Source: Epiperipatus broadwayi (taxonomy: Eukaryota > Onychophora > Udeonychophora > Euonychophora > Peripatidae). Taken from it: DNA of 64,000 nucleotides. The DNA lies in the NCBI GenBank assembly GCA_028023455.1, contig JAQFVV010006221.1, positions 10,468,825 to 10,532,824 of the forward strand, in the 5' to 3' direction. This document shows, in pieces, positions 35,346 to 48,200 of the stretch (position 1 is its first letter; every line of letters starts with the position of its first letter). A program made the position numbers and the translations under genes. Under the pieces are notes generated by a model. That model was not told the origin of the DNA. It did no database searches and was given only the letters and a program-made list of their open reading frames with translations.

Positions 35346-35820
35346 TTTTATAAATTTATCTGATGTTAAACTCCTATTAAAAAAAAAAAAAATAAATAAA
35401 AGTTTTTTTCTCTTTTGTTGCTATTCAAAGCTAGATAACTTAAATTTCAAATACCTTAATTAACAAATAATTGTATTTTTTTAAAAAAAAACATTTAAAA
35501 TCACTTTCTGTTTTTTTTTTATTTAAATTACATGTAAATCATTTCCAATGCAAATGTTCTAGAGTTCTGTCGATTGGAATAACTCCCCTTCTGTTAATTG
35601 CCTTAATTGGAATCGCATGTTATTCTTAAAGAAGTATAAAAGGGCCAGTTTTAAAAGCATAACGGTCACTTTATCATTACTATAAGTTGGTCACACTAAT
35701 ATTTTTCTTGCTGGATTCTATAAACAAGTTAATTAAGTCTTAATTGCTTTGGAGGATAAGACAATATGTGCTGCTAAAAGGAAAATTGTCCAGTAATCAA
35801 CCTTTTCTTAAGTTGTGCTA

Positions 35821-35934
35821 TTTTTTTTTTCATATGTCATAGTATCGGCCGCGACGCGAACTCACAACCATCTGCAAACAACTACTTGCTTGCAAGGCGG
35901 CTGCGATGACCTCTCGGCTAACAATGCTTGACAA
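35821..35934 (-). mobile_element. tRNA-derived SINE (family S1)
   Basis: Minus strand: TTAGCCGAGAGGTCATCGC A-box, GTGAGTTCGCGTCG as a B-box variant, and terminal CTATGACATATG followed by a run of A's. Closest to the copy at 55848. No firm target duplication. Confidence 0.8.
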
Positions 35935-36322
35935 GTTGATGATGCAATTCAGAGTGTTATATGTCTTATTATCCTGTAAACTTTTTCAATTCTATTCAGT
36001 CGTATTATAATGTTTTATCTGAAATTAGAAACGTATCGCACTATTGTGCCATGAACTATATTGATTTTACTTGAATAATCTATAGCCAAGATATTTATAG
36101 CTCATTATAAAATATAATTAAGGATTCGTATTTATTATATCTTGCTTATTTTATACCCATATTCAAACATATTGTTTAATTTATAGTATGTTATTCTGGA
36201 AAGTAATTACATTTTTATATACCCATTAGTTTGTAATGAACTTGGTATATTTATATGCTTCGTCTGATATATATTTGCAATCTATTTAATATAATTCATG
36301 TGTATTATGCATTTATAACTTA
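35935..36322. other. A+T-rich noncoding stretch
   Basis: No recognisable feature. Confidence 0.5.
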
Positions 36323-36337
36323 ACTATCATAATTATA

Positions 36338-36593
36338 ATTATAAATTTATTAAACGCACATCGATTACGTAAGTAATATTTACTGAGGCTATAACCTCGA
36401 CAATATGTGTATAAATGCGATAGCTGGGACATAACCGCTTCAGCTTCACCTATTTAAATAGAAAGTAGGTTGAAGTAAAGAAGGGGTTCCCCTCTTTTCT
36501 TCCATAGCGTAAACTTGTGGTTAAAACACCTGTAGAAGTCCCTGCTATCGCATTTATACGCATATTGTCGAGGTTATAGCCTCAGTAAATATT
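36338..36593. repeat. Foldback element with 55-60 bp arms and 15-bp flanking duplication
   Basis: The arm at 36372-36430 (AGTAATATTTACTGAGGC ... GGGAC) is inverted at 36537-36596 with very few mismatches. Exact direct repeats ACTATCATAATTATA lie at 36323-36337 and 36594-36608. As in the 19.4-kb element, the left duplication lies tens of bases outside its arm and the right one touches its arm. The unpaired centre contains a smaller hairpin near 36455-36475. Confidence 0.8.
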
Positions 36594-36608
36594 ACTATCA
36601 TAATTATA

Positions 36609-38280
36609 GTTTGCTTGTATAAAGCATAGAACTCCCTTTGTTTGGATGCAACTTTAATTTTCATTGCGAGATATATTCAACTTATTCTTTAATTTAAGTG
36701 ATCATTTTGATTCTTGCAAAATTATGACATGCTGATAAAAAGCTCCTTCCATTAAAAAGTCAACATGATTTTTTTTATATATTGCAAAGAAAATTTCCAT
36801 CCTGCTGTACTGTTTTATCTAACATAAACTCATTACTATGGAAATTCTTCAATCTCCTAGCAAGGATATATATATGATCATTTGGAATCATTCTAGAAAT
36901 GTGCTCTTAATTAAAAAACAAGATAAACAGTCATTAAAGAGATCGAACTTGCAATTAGGGAAAATCATTCTATTTGGGGGGGGGGGGAGAGAAGACTACT
37001 TAAGATTTTCTTTTATCTTTTATATTCTTTTATTGTAATGTTTGAAATATTATGTGCATTTAATATTTGTCAATCTCATTTTATTTTATTCTTTATTCTG
37101 GTATATCTAACAGCTATAACTATGAATTTAAAGGTGAGAACATATATAAATGATTATATTCATGTTCAGAATGGGGTATTTATTTATGATTTATAAATGG
37201 TCTATAAGAATAAAGTCACTACTTTGATATATATTATACATTTTGCCTTGGATTGGTGTATAATTTCTATTACTATCATAAACTTAAAATTAACTATTTA
37301 TTTATCTTTCATGCATACATTTGTATTAGTCTTTTGATTATATTTGTGCTATTTACATTATAAATGTGAATAGATGTGGTTTAAGATTTGTCATGTAATT
37401 GTAATCTCAATGCCTTTTCTTTCATTGTTGGTATTTCCAAATATAGTCATATATTTATTGTGGCAACTATGTTGGTGATTTCTCATTTTACTTAGATAGT
37501 ATTTGTTAGGCCTTTCCTTATGTTAGTGGTAGATACTAATGGGACACTTAGATATGTGTAGCATCGAGCCAGTATTGCTCTGCCCACTTCAGTGTAGGTT
37601 TGTTTTCTTATCACCATCATCCATAAATATTTAAGTATTTCAATTTGTGTATTATAAAAGAAGTAATTTTTGTGATTATTTTCTCCTATTCTTTATTATA
37701 TATTTTTAAATGTGTGTTGAGTAAAATATTGAGTTTATATTTTTCTACTCCACCTGCTTTGTTTATTCAAGTCTAATACAACGTATTTCTTTATAATATA
37801 AGAAATTGTATACTAATTTCAATGTAAATATATCTTATTATATTACAAGCTACAATTATATTATTAGTACATTCAAATGCTCTAATTAACTTTGGTATGT
37901 ATCACTGATTATTAAATTCAAACTGTAGGAGTTTCTCTTTATTTATTTGTTTGTACAATATAAATATATCACATATATGGTATATTATATGTGCATTATA
38001 TCTAACTTATGTATTAATTGATGGAAAGGTTTCTTTGATTTAATGTTATTGTAAATAGTAGTAGTAAATAATTTATCTTTTGTTAAATTGTAGATTAAAA
38101 AAAAATAAAAAAATATATTTAGTCTTTGTAATAAATATATATTTTATTCTTTAATTATGTTTCTGTGTCCATTGCCATCTATCATGTCCATATATCAGAA
38201 AATCCATTTAAATAATAAAAGTGTTTAAAATCTATGTAAGAGTACATATTATTTTGAAATTGTCACATCGATACAATTTA
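36609..38280. other. A+T-rich noncoding stretch
   Basis: A run of 12 G's at 36976-36987 stands out in this background. No ORF or repeat family recognised. Confidence 0.5.
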
Positions 38281-38914
38281 TCTAGTGTCTGAATATTCTA
38301 GTTCATCACTGAGGTGAGCCATAAGCTCAAAACCAATTGGTCTGTGGATAAAATAATTTTGGATAGAGATTTTAAATATTTTCTCTTACCACACTTATCA
38401 ATTAAAACCTTGTTTGAGCTATTGGTATGCTCTCTGTATTACATTTTTATAAATACAAGCTTATAAAAGCAATGTCACATTATATATGACTTGCTTTTTT
38501 TGATTATTATAATTTTACCTTTAAGGCTTTGGCTATGCTGAGGCTATTAATATATGACAGATCTGAATTTAGTTCAATTCCATATAGCTATTTAAGTTAG
38601 ATAGCTGGAATAAAAGACATTTTCATGTCCGAAAACTTCAGAGTTTCCACTTAAATATTACATATAAAATAAGTGCTGGGTTTTGAGTTGATATTTTAGA
38701 TCTAGTGTCTGAATATTCTAGCTCTTCACAGAGATGAGACATAAGCTCAAAATCAATTGATCTAGGGATAAAAGTATTTCGGATAGAGATTTTAAATATT
38801 TTCTTTTACTGCATTTATCAATTAAGAGCTTGTTTGAGCTATTGGTACGCCCTCTGTATTACATTTTTGTAAATACAAGCTTATAAAAGCAAGGTCGCAT
38901 TATATATGACTTGC
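38281..38914 (+). repeat. 420-bp head-to-tail dimer (family T)
   Basis: About 215 bp at 38281-38494 recurs at 38701-38914 at exactly 420-bp spacing, with a few percent to about 10 percent divergence. Each copy has TCTAGTGTCTGAATATTCTA, then CATAAGCTCAAAA, then GGATAGAGATTTTAAATATT. The block CACTGA..TGAG-CC-ATAAG-CTC-AAAAC echoes the family F1 core (CTGATGA-CC-ACAAG-GAAAC), but the invariant bases are changed. The 206 bp between the copies belongs to the first unit and is not repeated after the second. Confidence 0.8.
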
Positions 38915-38925
38915 TTTATTGATAA

Positions 38926-39556
38926 TGTTACAATTTATATACACAATTAAATTTATATAAGATCACTTTATTGATGCTCTTATTGTTGGAGTATTTAGTG
39001 ATGTCTGTGCTAGAATAAAATACCCTTTTAAAATTTGAATGTGTTTAGCTGGTGTTATAAGATCCAAAATAAAAGTTCGTCTTTGCTAGCCAATATTGTA
39101 TTTAAACCCATCTTTAGATAAATCTATACTTTATATTAAAGGAAGAAAATGCTGATAAAATGTTGAGAAGATAAGAGTCTCATTACTATTATCGCTGCTA
39201 TTTAGTTAAAAGAAATTAAATTATCTTATTAATTTAGATTACCATTGCAAAGTTAGTATTCTTTACAACTGAATTATTTAATCATTAAGAACCTGAGATT
39301 ATTATCACTATTCATTATTATTGTTTGTAGAAAGTATATCAATCAACCATAGGTCTATCCACATCTTGTAAAATAATGTATCAATTATTGTGTGGGTAGC
39401 CTATGAGAGAATTTATTTAGTTATTATGCACATAGCCTATAAGAGGACTTACTTTATGTTGTATGTTTATTTGATGCATTAGAATTCTTGTACTGATTTA
39501 GACCTGTGTTTATGGTTGCTTGGTCACCTTTTGGAAGATTACATATATATAAACCA
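38926..39556. other. A+T-rich noncoding stretch
   Basis: No recognisable feature. Confidence 0.5.
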
Positions 39557-39787
39557 TTATATGTGATGTGATGTGATGTATTATGGCTTCTCCTTAAACG
39601 GAGTCAAGAATATCTCAGCAATTATGCCCAGGTAAACCTGTTAGCCACTTTATTTTACATTCCCACTCTAAATTTACCCATAATCTGCTCTATCCCATTT
39701 CCACAACATAATCTTTGTCAACTCTATAACCTTTATATCTAAATCCCTCTTATCTTTTCCCAAACCCAGCATAAAAACCAATAATTC
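39557..39787 (-). pseudogene. 3' end of the zinc-knuckle LINE family, minus strand
   Basis: Minus-strand sequence matches the last 200 bases of the 32.3-kb remnant: LGLGKDKRDLDIK and ELTKIMLWKWD in one frame, then AGTGGCTAACAGGTTTACC and GATATTCTTGACTCCG. It ends in an ACATC repeat (39557-39580). It is 5'-truncated and abuts the hairpin at 39788. Confidence 0.78.
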
Positions 39788-39925
39788 AAATATCCAGTAA
39801 CGCCCTCTGTTTAATAATCTATATCTCAATAATAACGAACTCCAAAATGATATCAAAGTGGTATCATTTTGGAGTTCGCTATTATTGAGATATAGACTAT
39901 TAAACAGAGGGCGTTACTGGATATT
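39788..39925. repeat. Near-perfect hairpin of about 65-bp arms
   Basis: AAATATCCAGTAACGCCCTC and the following 45 bases are repeated inverted after a centre of about 7 bases (CAAAGTG, 39855-39861). Only a few mismatches. It directly joins the truncated LINE end, so it may be a cruciform-forming foldback element or an inversion made during LINE insertion. Confidence 0.8.
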
Positions 39926-39998
39926 TGTAATTGTATAATGGTTTCTATATTTGTATGATTATTTCAGTTAGTGTTAACAGTAACTCTATTTTATATAT

Positions 39999-40018
39999 AT
40001 ATTGTGCCCTTTTTATTG
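39999..40018. repeat. Inverted terminal motif matching ends of the 4.4-4.8 kb units
   Basis: TATATATATTGTGCCCTTTT is the reverse complement of AAAAGGGCACAATATATATA at 45264-45282 and 50045-50064. It may mark the left end of the ancestral element. Confidence 0.55.
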
Positions 40019-40879
40019 TTACACCTCATTATAAAACAAATTGGGAATAAACTTTATTATATATAATTTTAAATTTTATAAAATCAAAAAAAATATACAC
40101 ATTAACCAAAAATATGATTTGAAGTTTTGAAGAGAAATTGATCCAGTAAATATTTTTTAGATTGAATCTGAAATTATTGCAAACTACCTTGATCATATCA
40201 GTCATTGCTAAAATACATTGCAAATGTAGTAAGGTATGTTTATTATGAGGAAATCCTATCAGGAATTAGTTTTTATTGATAATTACAATTTAAATAACAA
40301 TAATGGTTTATTATTCAATAGTAGAGAACATAAATATAAAGTAGTAATATAGTTTTAATTATAGATAAATGTTATAAGTCATCTCTGAAATGACACACTA
40401 CCTATAGAGTTAAGTAAAATCCTTCTTGATATTTTATAGGTGCTATAAATAGCTAATTAAAATCAATGATAATCCTGAGATCTCCTTAGTATTATATTGT
40501 TATTATGGTTATTCTTAATGGTAATCTTATAAAAGTAACAATAATAAAAGATCAATAAACAATAAAATGACAATACAATAGTAGGTTAACTTAACTTTAA
40601 TAATTATAGATGTTTTATTCTATTTATTTTAGTAATATTATTAGTCATGGGAATATGTAGATACTGAATAAGGAGGAGTGTCTAGGTATTCTTATGTCAT
40701 TGGATGAATATGACAGTATTTATTTAATGTTAAAAGTTATATATTTTTTTTAATAAGATAAATATAGTTGAGAAATAATATGAGTATTAAATGGGACCTA
40801 GATAAAGTCATAGTATCACCCAATGTAAGGACTTGTTGTATCTTCTAGGGGACATCCTCCTATTTGCAGGGTACTATAT

Positions 40880-43800
40880 ATATTATGACCTCTCCTTTGT
40901 GTAGCTCCACTACACTCAAAAATAAATAATATAATATAGTGAAAATCGCCTCCCCGGATTATAGCTCTAACAATTAATGAGATATTCAAGTGAATGCTTT
41001 GCTAGCTCAGGTTGCTTAAAATTAACTTAGGTTCGGTTTTAGACTAACTCAAATAACTATTCTATAACCCAGGAGATTAGAAGTAGAAATAAAGTGACAA
41101 AGTAGATTGCATTGAGATAGTATTCCATAGAATATCACCTCAATGGCATAAGAACACTATCCTCCCTTTTACTACTGTTACATATAATAACTACATAGTA
41201 TTCTTATGACTTCTGCAACTTCTAATCACTAAACTCATTTCACAATTAAAGTATTAATCTTTTATCTATCATAACAATAATAGTAATTATCTAGCTCAGA
41301 TAAAATAATCTCAGGTTCTTAAATTTATTCAATGTTAAATTAAAATAAAGTAGCAAAATATGATAAGGGATTTTGTGTCATAATTTACTACTCTGAAGTT
41401 AGATTAATAATAAAACAATAAGAATAATAATCACAATCTTCATTGTTTAATCCAACTAGTATAGCTTTTCTTTTATTGCAAATTTATAACCATAATAAAT
41501 TAGTTAAGAATTCAATATCCTCCCTTTGTTTATCTTTTTCCTTACGTAATAAAATAATTAGTAAGTCGCAGTGTTTAGATAATCTGATAAATGAAGTAAG
41601 TAGCAACTAATAGCATATAATTTAGCAAATTACCATAACAATGGATTTATGACCAATAATGCAATGCAATTTTATAATTATTCAATTACAAAACATCAAT
41701 AAATAATTAAGATTAAATATGCTTTTCTATTTGTATTTTGTGCAAACAATTATATATTTAATTTAATGACGGTAAACATATCCTATGAATCCATGCAATG
41801 ATGTAGAGAAAACAAAACTCAGACACAAGTTTTAATAACAAATTTTAGAATTTTATTAACAACAATCAAAATTAAGATAAAACAAACAAATCTATTTACA
41901 TTTATTTACAAGGGATATCCTCCTTTCTTTTAACATTACAAAAGTTAAATTATACTTTTTTAGATTTCTTTTATGGTTGATTAAAATTATTATACTTTTA
42001 TAAGTTATTCATTTATTTCTAATTAGGTTTATTATATTACTTAGTTTAACTATTATATGGGTAATACTATTCTTTACCTTTTAATATTAAAAATTACAGT
42101 ATTCTAAGTTATATATGTGGGTAAACATCATTTATAAACATTATAAATTTACAATCAATATGGTTTTTCCTCTTAAAAAAAATATACATTTTCTTATAAC
42201 TCTATATAAGTCACTTTGCATATTGTGCAAATATTATTACTACCTATTACGTTTGTTATATAATGCTCGTAAACTCTAATACATTTATTCATAAGCCATA
42301 CTCATGTATAATGCCAGAACATGAGCTTAATTATTTTCCTGTTTCAGTTTAACATATATATTATAATTATTGAATGTTATTATATTCTTTAAATATGCAA
42401 TACTTATATTTTTAAATATAATCAACAATAAGAACACGTTAAATCATTTTTTAATATTTTTGTATATTTCTATTTAGATATATTTTAGAAAATTATAGTT
42501 CATTTCTTAAAATTAAAATAATTCTCTGACTCCTTCCTTCCTTAGGATATATGCATCTTTTTTCCATAATTATAATCTACTCTTTGTTAATCCTTAACTA
42601 TTCTTATTTCAAATAACTGCATAACATACATTCTAAAATATCTATTGTTTCTTTTCAATAGACTTATCAAATAACGATGTAGTTGCAAGAAATACAGATA
42701 AAGATAGCGAAAGATGTATAGGATATTGGGAAGATAGATAAATAACTCATCAAAATATATACTTCAAAATGTATGGAACAGTGCGGATAGGGCCGACATT
42801 CCTTGTCTGACAACCCTGACGATAAGCACGATGTGGCAGCTATTTATTCAGCATTACCAAACATCTAATAAGATTCATAAGAAAGATAAAATAACACTGT
42901 CCATGACAACATGTGAAACAGTCATAGGGCTTTGTTAACTACGCTGATTACCATCTAAAACTACTTATAATTCCATTCCCTGTAGCATCCTAGTTTTTTA
43001 ATACATCATCTTGGTTTCTGAATCTCCATGTACTACCAAGTCACTATCCAAACTATCTCTCAAGATTTTCACTGTATCCAACATCGCCAAAACTAACTAC
43101 TTTTTAAAACAATAAACAAAATTCACTAATATAAAACATTCCCTATTCTATAAGAACAATTTGCCTTGCTTTATTACACTGTAGGTTCGACATTTACATT
43201 TTATTAAATAACACTTAAATATCCTAATCGGAAAAATTAACAGAAAATATGACATAACCATTGGTTATATTGAACTATATTAATAATACATTAAATGAGT
43301 ATAGTATGCATATTTTTAAAAAATCTAATTACATCTCATAGTGTTTTAGAGTGTTGTTTTTTTCAAAATGCGTTTTACAATAATTGCAACAATAAAATTT
43401 TTCATTACATTCATTCGGTTCACAGCTGATCTAAATAAATAAAACATACATTATATCATTAATAACCATAAAATGTACCAAAATAATCTTTTACCTTCCT
43501 ATTAGAGTTTGTAGTGGGTTTCTTTCTCCTCGAGCATCGCAAACATACAAAATTTCCACACACATACAATTTTATTTGAACATTCAAAATCAACAAAAAA
43601 ACATATTATTTTATATAATGTTATATTGCAAATTAATGTATTTGTTTCCCTATTGCTATCTAAACTCAATGTTTAACTTAGATTAATAAAGAAAATAATT
43701 TAAACCATAATCACATATTTTTTCTGGTGGTAAATCTTGGTTAGTCCCTTAATATTTATTATTTTCTTCTTTTATCCGAATGTTCTCCTTTCTGATTATT

Positions 43801-45284
43801 AAAGTTTTAAAATAAATTAGTTCATTTAGTTAACTGTTTAGACAATCTTTAGTTTCAAGGTTTAATTCAAAATTATTAAAAATATTTATTTAGTTATCCC
43901 ACGAAGTTTTGAATGTTGGGCGAATATTACCTCGGCACGTTGATGCATCTTTATTTCTATCAGAACTACAAATATTTATATCATTACGGTACCAAATTGC
44001 ATTTTTCCATGGATCCAATATTTTATATTTATTTCTCTGTAAACTATTTTCTTTTCTTCTTCTTCAGGCAAGTAATTTCCTTGGTAATTTTACTTTTATT
44101 CATTATTATTTTATATACGACATTTTGGATCTTTAACTATTTCTAGGGTAATTGCTCAGGTCATCTTAAAGAAAGTAACTCATAAAATTCTTTCTGTCCA
44201 TTTATTTTTACACGGATAATATTTATTTTTATTTTTCATTATATTCATTAACTTTGTGCACAATGTCTTTTCATTAATTTTACACACACTAAAGCAGTTT
44301 TCATAGTAATACGCTATACAAACTATATCAATGAACAACGTTAACATTTTTGAAATATTACAAAATTTATAACTTGGTTTTAAGAATCCATCCATTTTTT
44401 TTATTGAAAATTTAGATTATATTTTAATAGAATCCACTGGCAGGTAACTGTGGAGTTAGTGAAACATTATTATGAGAACTTTTTTTAAAATTTTATTCTT
44501 AGATTCGCTTCGAAAGATTTTAAAATGTTAGTTAGTTTCTTTCAAAGATATTTATTAAAAATTCTAATAAAATTGACTAATAATTGAAGAAAGAAAGAAA
44601 TTTTAAAGAGCTTAAAATTTTACCTCTGCTCTGGAGTTAACACATTTTTGTTCTCCCAGTTTATACAATTAATTGGCGCGATTTCTCTTGTCTGCCCAAA
44701 ATCTATCTTTTTATTGGTCACTCCCTACTTTGGTTTGTAAACATTTTCTAAAGTTGTAAAATTATGACGTAATAGACCTAAATATTAACCTATTATTATT
44801 TTTAAATTAATTATTATCTATTACATTTTAATTACTTTTAAAATAAATTTGAAACAATAACTTATAAAATGTACAATTTTATCTTTTTATTATAATGTGT
44901 GACAATTCCATCCAGTTTTATAATATATTATTTAAATATTTTAATTATTTGTATTAATCTAAACTGATGCTTATACATAGAATATTCCAGACAGTCACGT
45001 ATACATTTCCGGTGTTTAGTCTGGTTTTATCTGTATTAATAAATTTGCTACTTATATCATTTAAAATGATTATATAAAATTTTGAAAAATAATTTAGAAA
45101 AATATAGAACTAGATGCAATCCTCACCCTCACAATACTTATTATTAAACATATTATATTAACCCTTTATTGCTTAACTATAGTTTATAATTTTAAATACT
45201 ATATAATATTAATTTTAAATTTTTTTAGCAATTGACCATTTATAACCATCATTGATCTATAAAAAAGGGCACAATATATATATA
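40880..45284 (+). repeat. Noncoding 4.4-kb tandem unit 1
   Basis: Colinear with 45285-50066 through matched landmarks: CCTCAATGGCATAAGAACAC (41140s), GGATATCCTCCTTTC (41914), GCGAAAGATGTATAGG (42708), CATAGGGCTTTGTTAACTA (42923), CATCATCTTGGTTTC (43004), ATTATGACGTAAT (44761), GACAATTCCATCCA (44902), AAGGGCACAATATATA (45267). Offsets run from 4354 to about 4780 bp, so there are many indels. No protein family recognised; frames at 43909-44146 overlap each other and look random. Confidence 0.85.
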
Positions 45285-48200
45285 TTCTAACCCGGTCTTG
45301 TGCATCCTCACTTCCAGATAATACATGATATGAAATAAAACGGGTTCTAGCTCAGTTAATAATTAATAAATAAAATATTCAGCATTAAAATTAAAATGTT
45401 TCACTAGCTCAAATTTAAAATACCAGTAAGGTTCAGTTTATAAAATAAATTAAATAAATATTTAATATTTTCATGAGACTTGAAGTGAAAATACAGGTGA
45501 CAAGATAGATTACATTGAGCCAATATCCCACAGGATACTACCTCAATGCCATAAGAACACTATCCCCCCTTACTATTTCAAATAACAAACTCATAGTATT
45601 CTTACGACTTTAATAACTTCTACTCACTAAGATTAAACTAATAATTAAGTCTTAATCTTCTATTTGTAATAATCTAGCTCAATAAAATAATCTCGGGTTC
45701 ATAAAGTTTATTCTAAGTTAATTTAAAAATGCGGTAGTAAAATATGAGAAGGGATTTTATGTCATAATCTACTACACTTAAACTAATAATAATAAATAAT
45801 AATAATATTCTTTATTGTTTAATTACTACTGGATATCTTTTCTTTTCATTATATTTTTATTACCATAATAAAATAATTTTATATAATCTTTTACCTTCAT
45901 GTAATAATATAATAAATACGTGGTAGCATATGATGATCTGATAAACAAAGGATGTGTGGCAACTGATAGCATATAATTCAGTATACTATTGTGATAACTA
46001 ATTTATGACCAATAAAAAACAATGTAAAATTATGATTATTTAATTAAAAAAAAATACCAATAAAATATTTAAATTCTTAAATATAACTCTCTATTTATCT
46101 TTTTGTGCAAAATTATATTTTTGTTTCAATAGTTATGAATATATCAGATTTCATACAGTGTAGTGGAGAAATAAACAATCCAGACACAAAATTTTGAAAT
46201 ACAAATTTTAACAAAGTTTATTAACAACAACAAATAAAATAAACAATTTATGTACACTATTTACAATGGATATCCTTATTTTAATCTTACATTTTTTATC
46301 TACTAAGTTATATAAAATAGTTTATAGTTTAGTTATATCTTTATTTATACTTAAGACAAAATAATAAAAAAATGTTACCATTTGGTTTCTCATTATGGTT
46401 AACTTATTATAAATATATTTACTTATTAGCAGAATATTTCATCCTTAATATTATTAAACTATCTTATTTTTTAAAAAAAAAAAATTCATAGGAAAACATT
46501 CTACAAAAAAAACAAAATTAACTTTATAATGAGTATGAATTTCTCAAAATATTAAAAAAAATTTTCATCTTGCAAAGTCAAAGGTGTTACATAAAATATT
46601 CATCCAAAATTCAGTACTAGATTTTAGTGTTTTATCACACGATGTTTACTAATCGTAATATATTCTTATTTAGCCTTACTTTAGTATGATGTAAGTGTAA
46701 TAATAAATATATTCCTGTTATTCAATAAACAAAAAATATACTATGCATATTGTTTATATAATTTACTTTGTACTATTGTATTTTAAAAATATGCAATACT
46801 TATTTTTCTCTTAAAAATAATAATAAAGCATTAAAAAAAAATTAACATTTTAAAGAAAACATCTTGTTTAGATATTCTATTCCAAAATTTATATTTCATT
46901 TCCGAAATAAATTCAAAATATATTCTATGATTCTTTCCTTTCCTTTAGGATTCACTGGACCTTCAATTTTAAGTTATAAAATTCTGTTCCTTATAAGCAA
47001 ATAAACCAATCTTATACAAAACGATAGCATAACCTAAGTTCTAAATTATTTATCATTTCTTTTCAAAATATCTTACTGAATGATGCAGTTACATGAAATA
47101 AAGATAGCGAAACAGATGTATAGGATTTAAGGAAGAAAGCTAGAGTATCACTCTTAATATATCTCAAAAAATCATGGCACAGTGCAAAGAGGTATGACCT
47201 TTACCTGTCTAATAACCTCTAATACATGAACGATGTTAAAGCTACTTCTTCAGCTTTATTTAAAACATCAAATATTTAAAGACATATAAAACACTGTCCA
47301 AATTAAATGTGTATCAGTCATAGGGCTTTGTTAACTATGCTGATAACCACATAAAGACTAAATATTATTTCTATTCTCTATCATATCCTATTTTTTTTAA
47401 AAAAATACATCATCTTGGTTTCCTGCTAACTATTGTACTTCCAAGCCACTATCTCAACATTATTTCTCAAGATTTTTCTACATATTACATCGATAAATAA
47501 CTATCTGCATTTACAAAACAATAAATAAAATTCATTGATAGTTTAAAACAATTTCACTGTTCCATATGTTTAATCATATACAATCTACTTAGACAATATT
47601 TGAATATACAATAACATGAAAGTTCTAAAAGAATCACATAATTATTTGTTATTATGTTGGATTATATCACTAATATATAAAAAAAAATAATCGGCATATG
47701 CATATTTTCAAATCAATCCTATCTCATAATGTTTTTTAAAAATGTTGTATTAAAATGTGTTACATATAATTAAAACTTTTACACTTCATTCTTAGATTCA
47801 TAGATGATCTAAAGAAAACAAAATATACATTATAAATTATTAATAGTTATTATTATTACCAAATAACCCTTTTTATCTGGTCATCATTTTTAATAGGCTT
47901 CTTCCATTCACTGGATATAGAAAAACATTGCATACATAAACGAAAAGACACATCCATACATTTTATTTAAAAATATTCTTATCTAAATTATTAAATTATA
48001 TTATAAATTTTATGTTATTAACAAATTAATGTTTTATGTTTTCCTAATCTTATAAATAGAAAAATTTACATTTAACTAAGTTAGTAAAATAAAAATTTAA
48101 AACTATAATTATGTCTTCACTTGACCATAGTTCATGATAAAATCCAAAATATTTATTATTTTCTCTAGAGTTTTAAAATGTTCTCCTCCAAGTGCGTTAA

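Noticed and set aside
35821-35934. Functional tRNA gene
   Set aside because: Promoter boxes are present but the cloverleaf is disrupted and the sequence is repeated with a shared tail and poly-A, so it is a SINE.
43909-44146. Two overlapping ORFs of 75-77 codons in the 4.4-kb unit
   Set aside because: Different frames over the same A+T-rich sequence, with no counterpart in the matching position of unit 2.
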